A stretch of 64,000 nucleotides of DNA from Ramazzottius varieornatus (taxonomy: Eukaryota > Tardigrada > Eutardigrada > Parachela > Ramazzottiidae): assembly GCA_001949185.1 (NCBI GenBank), contig BDGG01000004.1:3231267-3295266 (forward strand), in the 5' to 3' direction. The position numbers and the translations under genes were made by a program. The notes beneath the pieces were generated by a model. The model saw only the letters and a program-made list of their open reading frames with translations, did no database searches and was not told where the DNA came from. Shown here in pieces: positions 1-10,077 of the stretch. Position 1 is the first letter of the stretch. Each line of letters begins with the position of its first letter.

Positions 1-159
1 GTGTTCTCGTTCACCAAGGACTCTTGTTTCTCGATGGTTCCACGAGTAAATCCGTTCAAAGAGTTTGTTACAACTGGACAGATAATCCTTCACAACACCA
101 AACGAAGTCTACAAATTACAGCAAACCACTAAGATCAAGAAGGTCAAGTTAGAGTGACT

Positions 160-684
160 TTAATAGCCAGTTGCCCATGGATCAACTCGATTCTTCCTCA
201 TTAGGAAAGTAATCTTTCTGGACATGTCATCGCTGTAAATTCTTTTGCAGTGCTCGAAGGACAGCCGGTTCCGCACTTTGTACGGCTTCTCGTTGTATCT
301 CCTCCGGCGAGCAATTTCTAAGATACCTTCATTTCCCAGGATTCTGAAAACGGAACATCAGCTCGCCACACAATCCTATCGCATGGCGTCGCTATCGCGT
401 ACTACGTCATCGAAACTATCGTATCAAGAGATTCTGAACTCCAGAAGGTCGGAGCTTCCGCTTGACGTAGTGCGCGGTCCGAATCTTCTCGTCCAGCAGC
501 TTCGCCTTCTCTAGGCTATCTTATATTTCTCGGTCTTAACAAAAAGCCGAAGCCTCCCTACGGTGCTACACGAAGTTTTCTCAAGTGATACCTACTTGTT
601 GAGGGTGCGAAATGCGTCGTCCACTTGTCCGTTACGTACGAAAACAGTTCTTGCGTAGAAGGGGAGATGTGCTGGAAACTTCAT
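160..684 (-). CDS. MRPS21: Mitochondrial ribosomal protein bS21m (MRPS21)
   Basis: Small-subunit protein of the mitochondrial ribosome, so it should act in the matrix. Two exons, 684-596 and 343-160, join in phase (intron 344-595) to give 90 residues; the human protein has 87. The N-terminal part reads FYARTVFVRNGQVDDAFRTL, matching the family's ARTV...AYRTLN start. The C-terminal half contains RRRRYNEKP and ends RKITFLMRKNRVDPW, matching the conserved MRKNRADPW tail. The start is the only ATG before the conserved block (MKFPAHLPFYART). It is transcribed away from the p53-family gene, with 794 bases between the two ATGs, so they may share a promoter region. Sequence identity is by memory of the family; confidence is high because both exons match along their length. 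Confidence 0.9.
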
Positions 685-1478
685 CGTGGTCTCACACGGA
701 GTACGATTATACGAGACTGCTCAGAGTGAGGCTTCTCTGGCGAAGCCTTTAAACCTGCACAACGAAGTACAGCGCGATCTCACAGCTGCAAATCTGTAGT
801 CAGTGGGCAATAAAGGATGAAAAACTGGCCTAGGATCTAGGAGCACTTTCTGGACTCTGAAGTCTGGATTTCAAAGGAGCAATCGTGATTTCTGGAGGCT
901 GGATACATACACGATGTCTCCGACGAGCTCAAGTAATAGAGCAGGCTCAATCAAGAGCAGAAACGTGACGGGTGTTAGGTGCATGACTGTATTAACGCGC
1001 AGACTGGATTTTTTGCGTTGTTTGCTGCCCTTCCCCTCACGCACCAGCGTACAAGCACCAACTGGTAAGGCGGGGCCAAAAGACTGCAGCAAACCGGGCA
1101 GTACTTCTTCATGAGTCATAGCCAGATGAGTCATGATAAATCTCGTTCTCGATCAGCTGGTTGAATGGATGGGGATCTTCTCTCTTCCCGCGCCGCCACC
1201 AACGACCATTTCCGTCTTTCAGACTCTGCCATTGTGGTCTGCAACATCCGTCCGGATCATTCGCTCACGTAAATCAAAGTATGTGAACGTGGTCGAAAGG
1301 TATGATTTCCGTTCTTCAGATCTGTGATGAACAAGAGCACGAAAATACTGACAGTTTTCTATATTTTTGTTTTGTTTTGTTTCAGCGAACGAGTCTAGAT
1401 TTTGCAACTCCCTGAAACAAGCTTGAACCCGGGAGCTCAGAGCCTTAGGCTGTCGAGCCATCCGTACACTGCTGCAGA
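685..1478. promoter_or_regulatory. Divergent intergenic region between MRPS21 and p53
   Basis: Both flanking genes point outwards, so this stretch should hold both promoters and 5' leaders. A pyrimidine-rich run ending in TTTCAG at 1379-1384 looks like a splice acceptor, suggesting a 5' non-coding p53 exon upstream with a leader intron. I see no convincing TATA box and no coding exon. The short open frames here overlap one another in several frames and are not supported. Confidence 0.4.
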
Positions 1479-4400
1479 ATGGACAGGAGCAGCAACCAAA
1501 AGTCTGAGGGATTAGGTGGCTCGATGGATTCACCGCAGTAAGTAAAGACTTTCTCCGCGAAAAAGGTACTCAGTTAGCCAAACATAAGGTTTATCGTTTG
1601 TTTCTGTAGTACTGAGGAGCAAGGGAGAACTCCAGTCACCTTCACCCAGTACTGCATTACGGCCGGAGCAGACGGTAGCTTGGTGGGCTTCGTTCGTGGG
1701 AAAAGTCAGAACGGAGCAGCTGTAAAGAGCTACTATGAAAGCCAAGGAAAGGCTGCCACTTGCAGTCAACCACCACAGCTGTCCCGTATCAGCAGCACGA
1801 CTGGTACCGAGGTAAGCCTGATTATTCTATCTTCGTTAGGAGGGACATGGCTGAATAATATACCGGCAAGTGGAGTTAACAAGAAACAGAGTGACTGATA
1901 ACTGATTATTCAATGAACACAATCAGCTGACCAAAGATTTTTCCACTTTTTTAGGTTGGTTTGTCATCACAGTCGCTCCCCATTGCTTCCGTCTCTACTC
2001 AAGAAGCGCTTGACAGCATTGGCTTGTGGCCCGATAGCCAACAGCCTCTTCCAGACATTCCAGCCAGCCAGTTTGAAGAGGTTTGTTTCGGCAGACTGGA
2101 CGACAAAGAGTTGGGCTTGAAGGAGCTTCCCTCCAGCATGAGCCGAGAACTCTCCTACTTCCGTATCACCCCAGAAGATCCACTGTGGTGCGGTGGCGCT
2201 TCAGCCTTGAACGCGGCTGCTCAGGATAGCGACGACTTCCTAGTGATGATCCCGAACGACGAGTCTCAGGCCTTCGAGAACAACGACATCGCCGCTTTGT
2301 TCCGTGCTCTTGATGGAGCGGACAGCGGGATGGAAGAAAGCGGATCGTCGGAGGACGTGATAGACGTGGAGAGCACTCCGACGTCGTCTTTCGGGGTCAC
2401 AGATGGCCGAGAACTGCCGTAAGCTCCACCAAACTTATCTGAACACAGTCTTGAGTCTTACGTTTTAGCAAACGCATTGTTGGACTCTTTGGCTATCCAG
2501 ATACTTTGATTTACAGGAAAGACAACGAGGGCGATTACGGATTTGACTTCGAGATTCCGAATGCGAAAGGCGATATCATTTTTGAACGAAGAAAACTTGA
2601 CGCGTTTCCCACCTTGTTCATTAGGGCGAAAGCGTTCTCTGTTACTTTCTCATGTAGGTTCCACAGTCTGGTTTTGACCATTTTGACGTGGTACTGGTAC
2701 CGTCTTTAGGAAATTAACGATCCTATTGCAGTCCAGAGGACGCCTAAGGTGGGGACGTATGTTACGACCCGCGCCAGATTCACCAACCAAGGTCGTGTCG
2801 GCAAAGAAGTTGAGACTTGCAAGAAGAGTGGTTGCGCATCCAAGAAAGCGCCTCAAGGTACGTGATGATTGTCGTGTCAGATCAGCTTGTTTGTTGAAGT
2901 ATCAGAAATTCAGAGATTCAGACTTATGATTTTAGGGTGGATGGGAGAGGACTGCCCGTACCTACAGCTGCTGAAGCAAGATGGAGAAACGGTGTCTGAG
3001 GAGACAGTAGTTCGATTTCTCCAATCCAGTAATCACTTTGGAATAACTGTACACTGTTAGCTAGCGGCACGACTATAGCATTACAGTTTCTGCCTTGTTT
3101 GCAGAAGCCGTGACAGCTCAGTTCGGGATCTGCTGCTACAACAGCTGCTTCGGGGCCAAGACTGAGATTCGCTTGATATTTGAGGCGCGGAACAGTGCTG
3201 GGTTCGTTCCTCGGTTGTAGCGATGTGCAGTGGCGAGCGAGGTAGATATAAAGCTGTTTGCTGTAGGAAAATAATTGGCGTGCGCTCGATGAATGTTCGC
3301 GTCTGTGCAGGTACTATTTCCTGTTGTACAGTGGTCTCTTCGCGCATTCCGGTCTTTTGCTTAACTGCTAAGATTTACAGTTTGAATTACATCGTTTCTG
3401 TTTGATAGCTCCGAAACGTGATTATGCTGAACGGCTGGTGAATATTGGCGAAGTGAAGGGAAGGAAGAAACGGCGCCTGCAGAGTGCCACTGAATCTGAA
3501 CCTCAGTCAGATGAAGGACCGGACTCGGGAAATACTTCGTTCACAGGTCGTATATAACTCAGACTGAACTTTGTCTGCTGCGGCTCTACAGTAGCTTAGT
3601 CTTCGGACTACCTTTTAAGGTTGGAGTTGGAACCTACTAACGAACTTCTTACAGATGACATCCCAAAGATGAAGAGAATGAGAACGGAAGAATATACCTC
3701 GTACCCGAACACAGCTGAGTTGATCGCTGCAGGGTTCCTCGATGTTCAAGATTCCTCGGGTCTCAAAGCAAAGGCCCGTCTGGAAAATGGCAAGATTTGC
3801 CTTGGGGTCGAACTTTGTATGGAAGACAACCAAGCGAACGTCCTCCACGCCAGACACGTGGTTTCATCAGCCATCATGGCCCATCGACTTGGAACCCTCT
3901 TTAAACTGGGAGTGCCCGTCCCATTGTAAGTTCCCTCGATGTCTGCAGACTCATCTTGAGCGCAATCTTGCTAACTGATGGTTTCGCTTAGGTCGGAGAC
4001 GCCACAGAATATTCCGGGCGGAATGTGGGCCGTCGCCTCGAAAGGCTCCGGTCCTTCGCAAGCCGCTCGCTCCACTCAGCCAGCTGCGGAGAGCCAGAAA
4101 TCGGAAGGAGGAAAAGAAATCGAGCGGTAAGCTTGAGAAGGGGTTTCGAAGAGGAATTCGATCTTTCCGGACGATAGTTTTCGTTTCAGAACTTTCATTG
4201 CAGACTTTTGGCCAAATGCGGTTCGAAGATCCATCCGAGTGTCTTTAGTGATGCCGGTATCCATACAATGGATCAGTTGAGAAAGCAGAAGAAGACGGTA
4301 AGTGATAAGGAGCTCGGCAGATAAAGAGCCTCTTCAAGTCAATCGAACTACCGAGAACGCTCTCGCAATAAAACCATTAAACGCGGCGCGATCAAAGAAC

Positions 4401-5461
4401 GCTAGTTAGGTGTGGCTACTCGCGCGTCGAGCAAGGAAAATTCTGTTCAGATTGATCAAGCCTGACTTGCGAGAGCGTAATAGAGTAGTTCAATTAACAT
4501 GTCGTAAAATTTCTGAACAGGAATTCTGTCGAGAGCGAACTACATAGCGCGCTAGCCATTTTCAATGGTATGATACCTAGCACGGAAGAGGCGTGCTAGC
4601 CGGTTTTATCTCACGTACATTCAAGCGAGAGTGTCACTGTGCACTCCACCACGAAGCTTTCGGAACAGAATTTTCATCCTGCTTTCGATCATCGTACTTC
4701 CTTGATGTAAATTTTCAACATACTGCATGTTTTTTGAAATTTAATTAGTGGATAATTTGATGGTTAATTTGATTAGTAGTGGTTAATTTGATTCAAGCCT
4801 CGACCAAGTACGGCTACCTATTAATCACAAGTGCGGAATCTGATTTTCTTGATGCGGAGCAAACCGACAATACCCAGCTTCCTCAGCTCGCCAATTCGTC
4901 AAACAAATTTACGAGAAGCTTCAAAATGCAAAGAGCGTCGACTTGAAATAGTCAGCAAAAAAATCAACGAAGTGAGCACAGAAAGGAATTTCTGTTCAGG
5001 TGGATCTGACTCGAGCTTACATCTCCTTGCTTGTGGCAATCATCATTGATTACTGAGAACAGAGTGTCAATTGCTCTTTTCTGAACGCATTCTGCCTGTG
5101 CTCATGCTCGCTTCCCTCTAATTTCGAGAAAGGTCGGATTCTGTTTAGAAACATCGGGCTTATAAGATCGTATTCTTTTATGGCCAAGCTCGAGTCTGGT
5201 CATCGAGTCAGGTGGACTTGAAGAGGCTCAAACTCGACCAAATCGTTCATCTCAGTGGCGCACTTTCTCGATGTTGTTGACTGAAACGGTGCGCCACTTG
5301 GAGGAATAATGTACTCGAGTTCGTTTGCTTCGGTCCTGATTACTTCCACATCGAAGACCCGCCCTTAAACTCGCGTGGTTTTATTGCAGCGCATCGTGGA
5401 GATTTTGTCCTTCTGCAATACCGAAGCCGTTGAAAAGGTCTGGAAAGAGCTGAAGAAGTAA
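1479..5461 (+). CDS. p53: p53/p63/p73-family transcription factor
   Basis: Sequence-specific transcription factor of the stress and germline-quality pathway. Thirteen exons: 1479-1537, 1610-1811, 1955-2418, 2517-2653, 2732-2857, 2936-3028, 3105-3201, 3267-3310, 3409-3546, 3655-3925, 3992-4126, 4204-4297, 5390-5461; all junctions keep frame, giving 643 residues, a p63-like length. Residues 1-240 are an acidic, Pro/Ser-rich activation-type region. The DNA-binding core is about 243-415: GDYGFDFEIP, then PKVGTYV, the zinc cysteines C371 and C375 in CYNSC, and VRSMNVRVCAAPKRD. A basic stretch GRKKRR follows. The C-terminal end (about 589-643, FSDAGIHTMDQL ... VEILSFCNTEAVEKVWKELKK) resembles a SAM domain; this is inference. 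The loop after CYNSC has no Arg pair, unlike vertebrate p53 but like insect p53 as I recall it. The start is the first ATG in exon 1; an upstream leader exon is likely. Confidence 0.88.
4326..5229. mobile_element. Inverted-repeat element in the last p53 intron
   Basis: A perfect 15-base inverted repeat, GAGCCTCTTCAAGTC at 4326-4340 and its reverse complement at 5215-5229, brackets most of the 1.1-kb intron 4298-5389, by far the largest in this gene. Inside are further short inverted and direct repeats: ACGCTCTCGCAA near 4359 with its complement near 4467, GTTAATTTGATT twice at about 4760-4795, and ATTCTGTTCAG-like words several times. There is no coding frame for a transposase. It is most likely a non-autonomous DNA transposon or nested remnants; no target duplication was identified. 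Confidence 0.5.
5229..5323. repeat. 95-bp intronic hairpin repeat, copy 1
   Basis: Two imperfectly complementary 35-base arms (5229-5263 and 5289-5323) flank a 25-base centre. Outer ends pair through AACTCGA and inner ends through AGTGGCGCAC. The same design, with the same arm and centre lengths, occurs in a RIPOR intron and a TRIM-NHL intron. It may be a small MITE or a folded RNA element. Confidence 0.55.
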
Positions 5462-6399
5462 GCTGCAGGAAGACTGTCATGCAGCCGTTTGCACAGCCTG
5501 GGGTTCTGGAAGAATAGATACTGTAGTTCAGCTGGTTTCTTTTTCGTCTTTTGTTTTCCATGATGCAGCCATATGTTCAGCTTCATCTGAGAACGGTCGA
5601 TTAACGTTCCTCTAATTTTCTCCAAGTTTATTCGAGAAAATAATATTACTTAGTTGCTGCGGCTTCTTACCTGTGAGCTGAGTTTATTTTTTATGTTAGT
5701 ACCTGCCTCACTTTACAAAGGATGGATGTTTATCTCTGTCCGATGTGGAAGTAGTTGCCTAGTTTTTTCTGCTAAAGTTTGTTGGTTACGCCTTATTTTG
5801 ATGATGCCTAGTTTTAGTTGGCCACCTGCTTTTTGTGTTACTTTTTTACCACGGGATGAATCTCATTTTCGCATCTGAACAGTTCACAATCAGTATTTGT
5901 TCTAAAACATTGCGTTGTATGATAGTGTTGATTCTTGAGTCCGAGAAAATTGCGTTGGGTTACAAACGGACTAAGGGGTCAAACACTGCTTATGAGGAAG
6001 ATGAGGGAGCAGCCGGAAGTGGATAACGGTAGAACAACCACCAATGGACAGGCGAAGCACTGTATCAAATGTTGCGATTTTATCGGCAGACACGGCAGCA
6101 AAACGCACTAGGAGTATGCCTAAATAGAAATATGGAATTTTCCAGAAAATAGGAATACGAAATATGAAAAATATCTAGCAAAACTAAAAATGTGGCATTT
6201 CATCAAGCAGAGACGACTAAATCTAAAAAACAAGAGTATTGACACAGGCGGACATCGGGATGAATGCTATGACAGGTTGAGCATCAGTCATTTATGTCGG
6301 ACCACGTCAGGATAAAATAGTAGAGAATCCCAATCACTAGAAAGAAAAGCGAAGTACGCGCGCGCTGACTTTGATAGAAAGAGAACATTGATTTGAGCT
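5462..6399. other. Intergenic, converging 3' ends of p53 and RIPOR
   Basis: Both neighbours end facing this stretch, so it should hold two 3' untranslated regions. It is A+T-rich between 5600 and 6250. I see no clear AATAAA in a suitable place and no supported gene; the open frames at 5654-5878 and 5835-6026 look like chance. Confidence 0.4.
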
Positions 6400-9300
6400 T
6401 CAGGCGCGGATGACGGCACTTTCGGCGAAATCGCTCGGGGACCCTGTGCAGCTGCGCAGCGCCGCACTTCCTTCCTCGCCTGCAAAAAGAAAATCTATAT
6501 GAACGTTCTTGATTCACAGAAAGCAACAGCTGTGTTATCAAAAGCTTACCAAAAGACAGTACGGTCTGCTTGGCTTCATAGACAACTGCCGGTACCACGT
6601 CATTCTGCACCACATGGATGAGTTCGTGCAGGTACTCCGAAGCTCGTAAGACACGTAGGGCGATGCATGCGGAACGACGGATCTCAGTTCGCTCATCCTC
6701 CAAGGCCGTGGCGTAAGTCTTCATCATCCAGCTTCGCAAGGTCGTGTCCTTCTCACTGTTGAGCAGGAAGTCCCCTAGAGAGAGAGAGACAAAAGTTCAG
6801 GTCCTGGCAGAAAACTTAGCTAGTACACTGGTCGCAGTTCTCAAACAGTTCGCAAGATTGATCAGAGTCAGCAAGCTGGACGACATGAACTTACGCGCAG
6901 CTTTCACCACGTCGTCCTCTGTGCTTAAGAGACAGACACCAATCTGGATGGCATAAGCGGCGTCAACCGGTCTTCCCCGGAGACTCTGCAGGGTTTCGAC
7001 AACTTCCGAAGAGTTTTTGCTTTGCAGAGAACCCAGAATTTTCACTAGCAAGCAAACATCTTCGTTGAAAAGAGCATACTTTTCCCAGTTACTCAGCTTC
7101 CCTATCGTAATTCACATTATAAACGATTCGACAACTTACGGTCGTTGTGAAACTTGAGTAACAAGACTTCGACTTCCCAGTGATTGTCTGTTTTGAGGAA
7201 TGTGAGAAAGTGAAAGAGTGTCACGATGCTTGCAGGATCGAAAGCCGGTCGATCGAGCATTTGGCAGATAAGAAGCTCCAACACTACAATATCACAACAT
7301 TAATGTAACGCCACACGATACCGCTATGCTGTTTACATAAGGGAAAATTTAATAACTGTCTCACCGTCTTGTCGTTCCGTCTCGGTGAACGTCTTAAAAA
7401 AATGCACATAACGTGCTTTCAACTGTGTGACTACCGAATCGGCTGACGTGCAAAGATAATGACCTGCAAATACACAACGGAAGTTAGAGTGATGTAAAAT
7501 CAGTACTTCGGCTTCCAACCTTTCTACTCATACCTCCGGCGCACTGCTCCCATAGAAGATGAAGTCGCTGCTTCTCTGTGATGTCTCGCATTAACGTCGT
7601 GAAGTCTTCCAGCAGGTTAGGGTTCTCGACCAGGTTTCCGAGTATCTCAAAGATCTCACCCTGACTTTGCAAATGTCTAATGGCACGAGATTCACTATGC
7701 TTTAGCGGACCATACGATCCCAGAGATTCAAGAAGACTATCACAGTATATCAGGTGCTGCACCAGTGCCAAATCTATCTGGTCGTTCCCGGATGAAATCT
7801 GTTCGTCGTGGTGCCTTCTTCTCGACACACTATCCGCCATCGCTTCAATGCCGGAATCGACCGTACCGCTTTTCTGAGCGTCTCTCGTGAGATTGTCTTC
7901 TTCCTCAACTTCATCAAGGAAGTCAAAGCAGTCGAGAGCGCTTTCGACGGAAATACTGAGGTTCGATCCCCGAGACATTCTTCCATTGTCGCCGTCAACG
8001 GGCTGAAAATAAAATATCTACATAATATAACAAGCAAATCCAGAGAAAAGAGTCCTCCACAACGTGATGGTCAGGTCATTATATGCTAACCAGGAGTATT
8101 TTTCCAAGTCGAAAGATCTGGGTCTCCAAGTTGAACAGCTGCGAATACCTTCCCCGAATGTCTCGGACGGATGATACGACGGCTCGAATGGCGTTTTCGA
8201 GACTTTCTTGGCTGGGAGTAACAGACATGTTCGAAGGACTCATGCTACCGGCGTTGCTAGCTTCCGTCTTGGGTGACACAGAGGAATGACGATCGCTTGC
8301 TACACTAATCGTGCTGCTATACACAGACCGATGTGGCAGTAACTCCTACCGAAAAGTAACATATGAACCATGAGCCAACGGCATCAAACGAAAAGGTACT
8401 CTAGTATAAATACCTCGGCGGCTTTAGCAGGCGAAGTTACAACGGCGACAGGATCTCGGTTGGGTTTCGGGAGTGTCGAATCATTCGCTTTCAGCATCCA
8501 GGGACTCCATACGTTCTGATCAGCAATGCCGTCAAGCGGACTGTAAAAGTTATCGCTAGTTTTTCTGTCCAAGGATAGTATCGATGATCCAGCTACAACA
8601 ACTAAAGGGTTGACTTACTTCCACGAAATGATCAGACTGAGCTTCAACGAGCCATTGGAATTCAGGCTTATGGTCATGACTTGGGGGTGGGCGGAAAAGA
8701 GGTCTTTGGTCTCGCAGTGTTTATTACCGACGATAATTCGATTTCCGAGCGTACGAACCTCCGAAGCCTATAATGAAACTCCGTGTTAAAAAAATGAGTC
8801 ACAGTGCGAACAGTACAATATGTATGACTACAAGACCTTAATATGCATGATGTCTCCAAGAAGGCTCTTGAAAATTGCTGCTTCCTGGTCCCAACTCTGT
8901 GAGGCATCCTTGTTGACGTGTCCACGGCTTTTCCACTTTTGCTCACCGTGACGTATTATTATCTCAAATGTATCACCCGGACAAAGTCGCGCGAATCCAG
9001 CCACACCTTCGAAAACCAAAAGACTTAATATCCATTAGAAAGTCCAGAAAGTGGGACCTACGCAAACCAACTCGAGCTGATCGTTTCTTCAAGTGCCGCG
9101 CGCTCCCAGCCGATAACTCAAAAGATGTGCGCCACTTGGAAAAATCATCTTGTCGAGTTTGTGTGACGAACGCCCATTAATTTTGTCGATGAACGTACCC
9201 TTCATCCGCATTTCCAAGCTTCCCATCATTTGTTCGAGTTGAGCTTCCAGGGTGCACATAGCCTGAGTGCACTCCTTATAGCCCGCTTTTACGTTTCCAA

Positions 9301-10077
9301 GTGCATGATTTTTTTCTTTACCGCTTGAGGACATGTACGCTTGAGCCATATTCCGGACGCCTGATAAAAGACAATCATGTCATGGTGCGACATGAATGAA
9401 GGCGAACATGTCGCATACGAAAAGTGGAACATCATCTACAGCCCTTGTCAACAGGTAAACACCAGTATCTTACCTTCTCGAAGCCGATGTTGCACATTAT
9501 AGTTTTCTCCGAGCTCCTCAAGCTAGACAGAAGATCCGGTGGTTCAAGAACGCGATATCTCAAACTTCAAAGCCCCATAGTACATCAAAAGCATAGGGTT
9601 CTATGTACCTTGCTGAGCTGAAGTTCCAGACGTTTCAAGTAGCGATCAGCTGCCTTCAACTGCTGGGTGTTCTGAGTCGGTAAGCGTTCGTTCCCATTGA
9701 GCAATCCTTTCATATCATCATTCGTCAGCTGAATACATTCCCTAATTACAAAATACGTAATCACAATCCGATAGAAACCAAGTATGAAATTAGAGGTAAG
9801 TTCACACGTACTGTAGGCCGTTTCGAAGCGCGTCGATGATGGTCAGAGCACGAAGTGGTCGCGGAGTTTTCGGGACTTTGACAGACCGTAAGCGCTGGTC
9901 GGAGGAGCGTTGGATCAACATCCGGTAGTCCTGTCCATGACTAGATGGGTTCATCGACTCTTTTCGCGAGAGACTGCGATTGAGGAAGCCAGCAAAGGAT
10001 CGGCTGCGGGAGATTCCGGAACCATCGGGCAGTTCAGGTACCAGCTGCTGTAGTCTTCGACGCTCTGTCAACGACAT
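6400..10077 (-). CDS. RIPOR: RIPOR/FAM65 family Rho-interacting cell polarization regulator
   Basis: Family members bind Rho GTPases and control polarity, adhesion and migration in the cytoplasm. Fourteen exons: 10077-9812, 9741-9609, 9522-9474, 9360-9199, 9006-8837, 8767-8619, 8540-8414, 8345-8091, 8002-7534, 7463-7365, 7283-7140, 7101-6895, 6774-6550, 6479-6400; frame holds throughout, 844 residues. The N terminus has the RSRSFAGF motif (about 23-30) and IDALRNGLQE. Then comes the conserved block GYKECTQAMCTLEAQLE, EMRMKG, GVAGFARLCPGDTFEI and VRTLGNRIIVGNKHCETKD. The middle (310-590) is Ser/Pro-rich and disordered-looking, with SNLSISVESALDCFDFLDEV. The C-terminal third is alpha-helical HEAT/ARM-like repeat sequence. 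The start follows a possible leader splice site; an extra upstream N-terminal exon cannot be excluded. An intron at 9007-9198 carries a hairpin repeat. Confidence 0.88.
9067..9161. repeat. 95-bp intronic hairpin repeat, copy 2
   Basis: Arms 9067-9101 and 9127-9161 with a 25-base centre, inside the RIPOR intron 9007-9198. The right arm shares GTGCGCCACTTGG and TGTCGAGTT with the p53-intron copy. Arms pair best at both ends and loosely in the middle. Confidence 0.5.

Noticed and set aside
470-520. Coding-looking minus-strand words (KAKLLDEKIRTAHYVKRKL)
   Set aside because: They lie in the MRPS21 intron and skipping them gives an exact-length MRPS21; they lead only to a stop. Possibly an old exon or chance.
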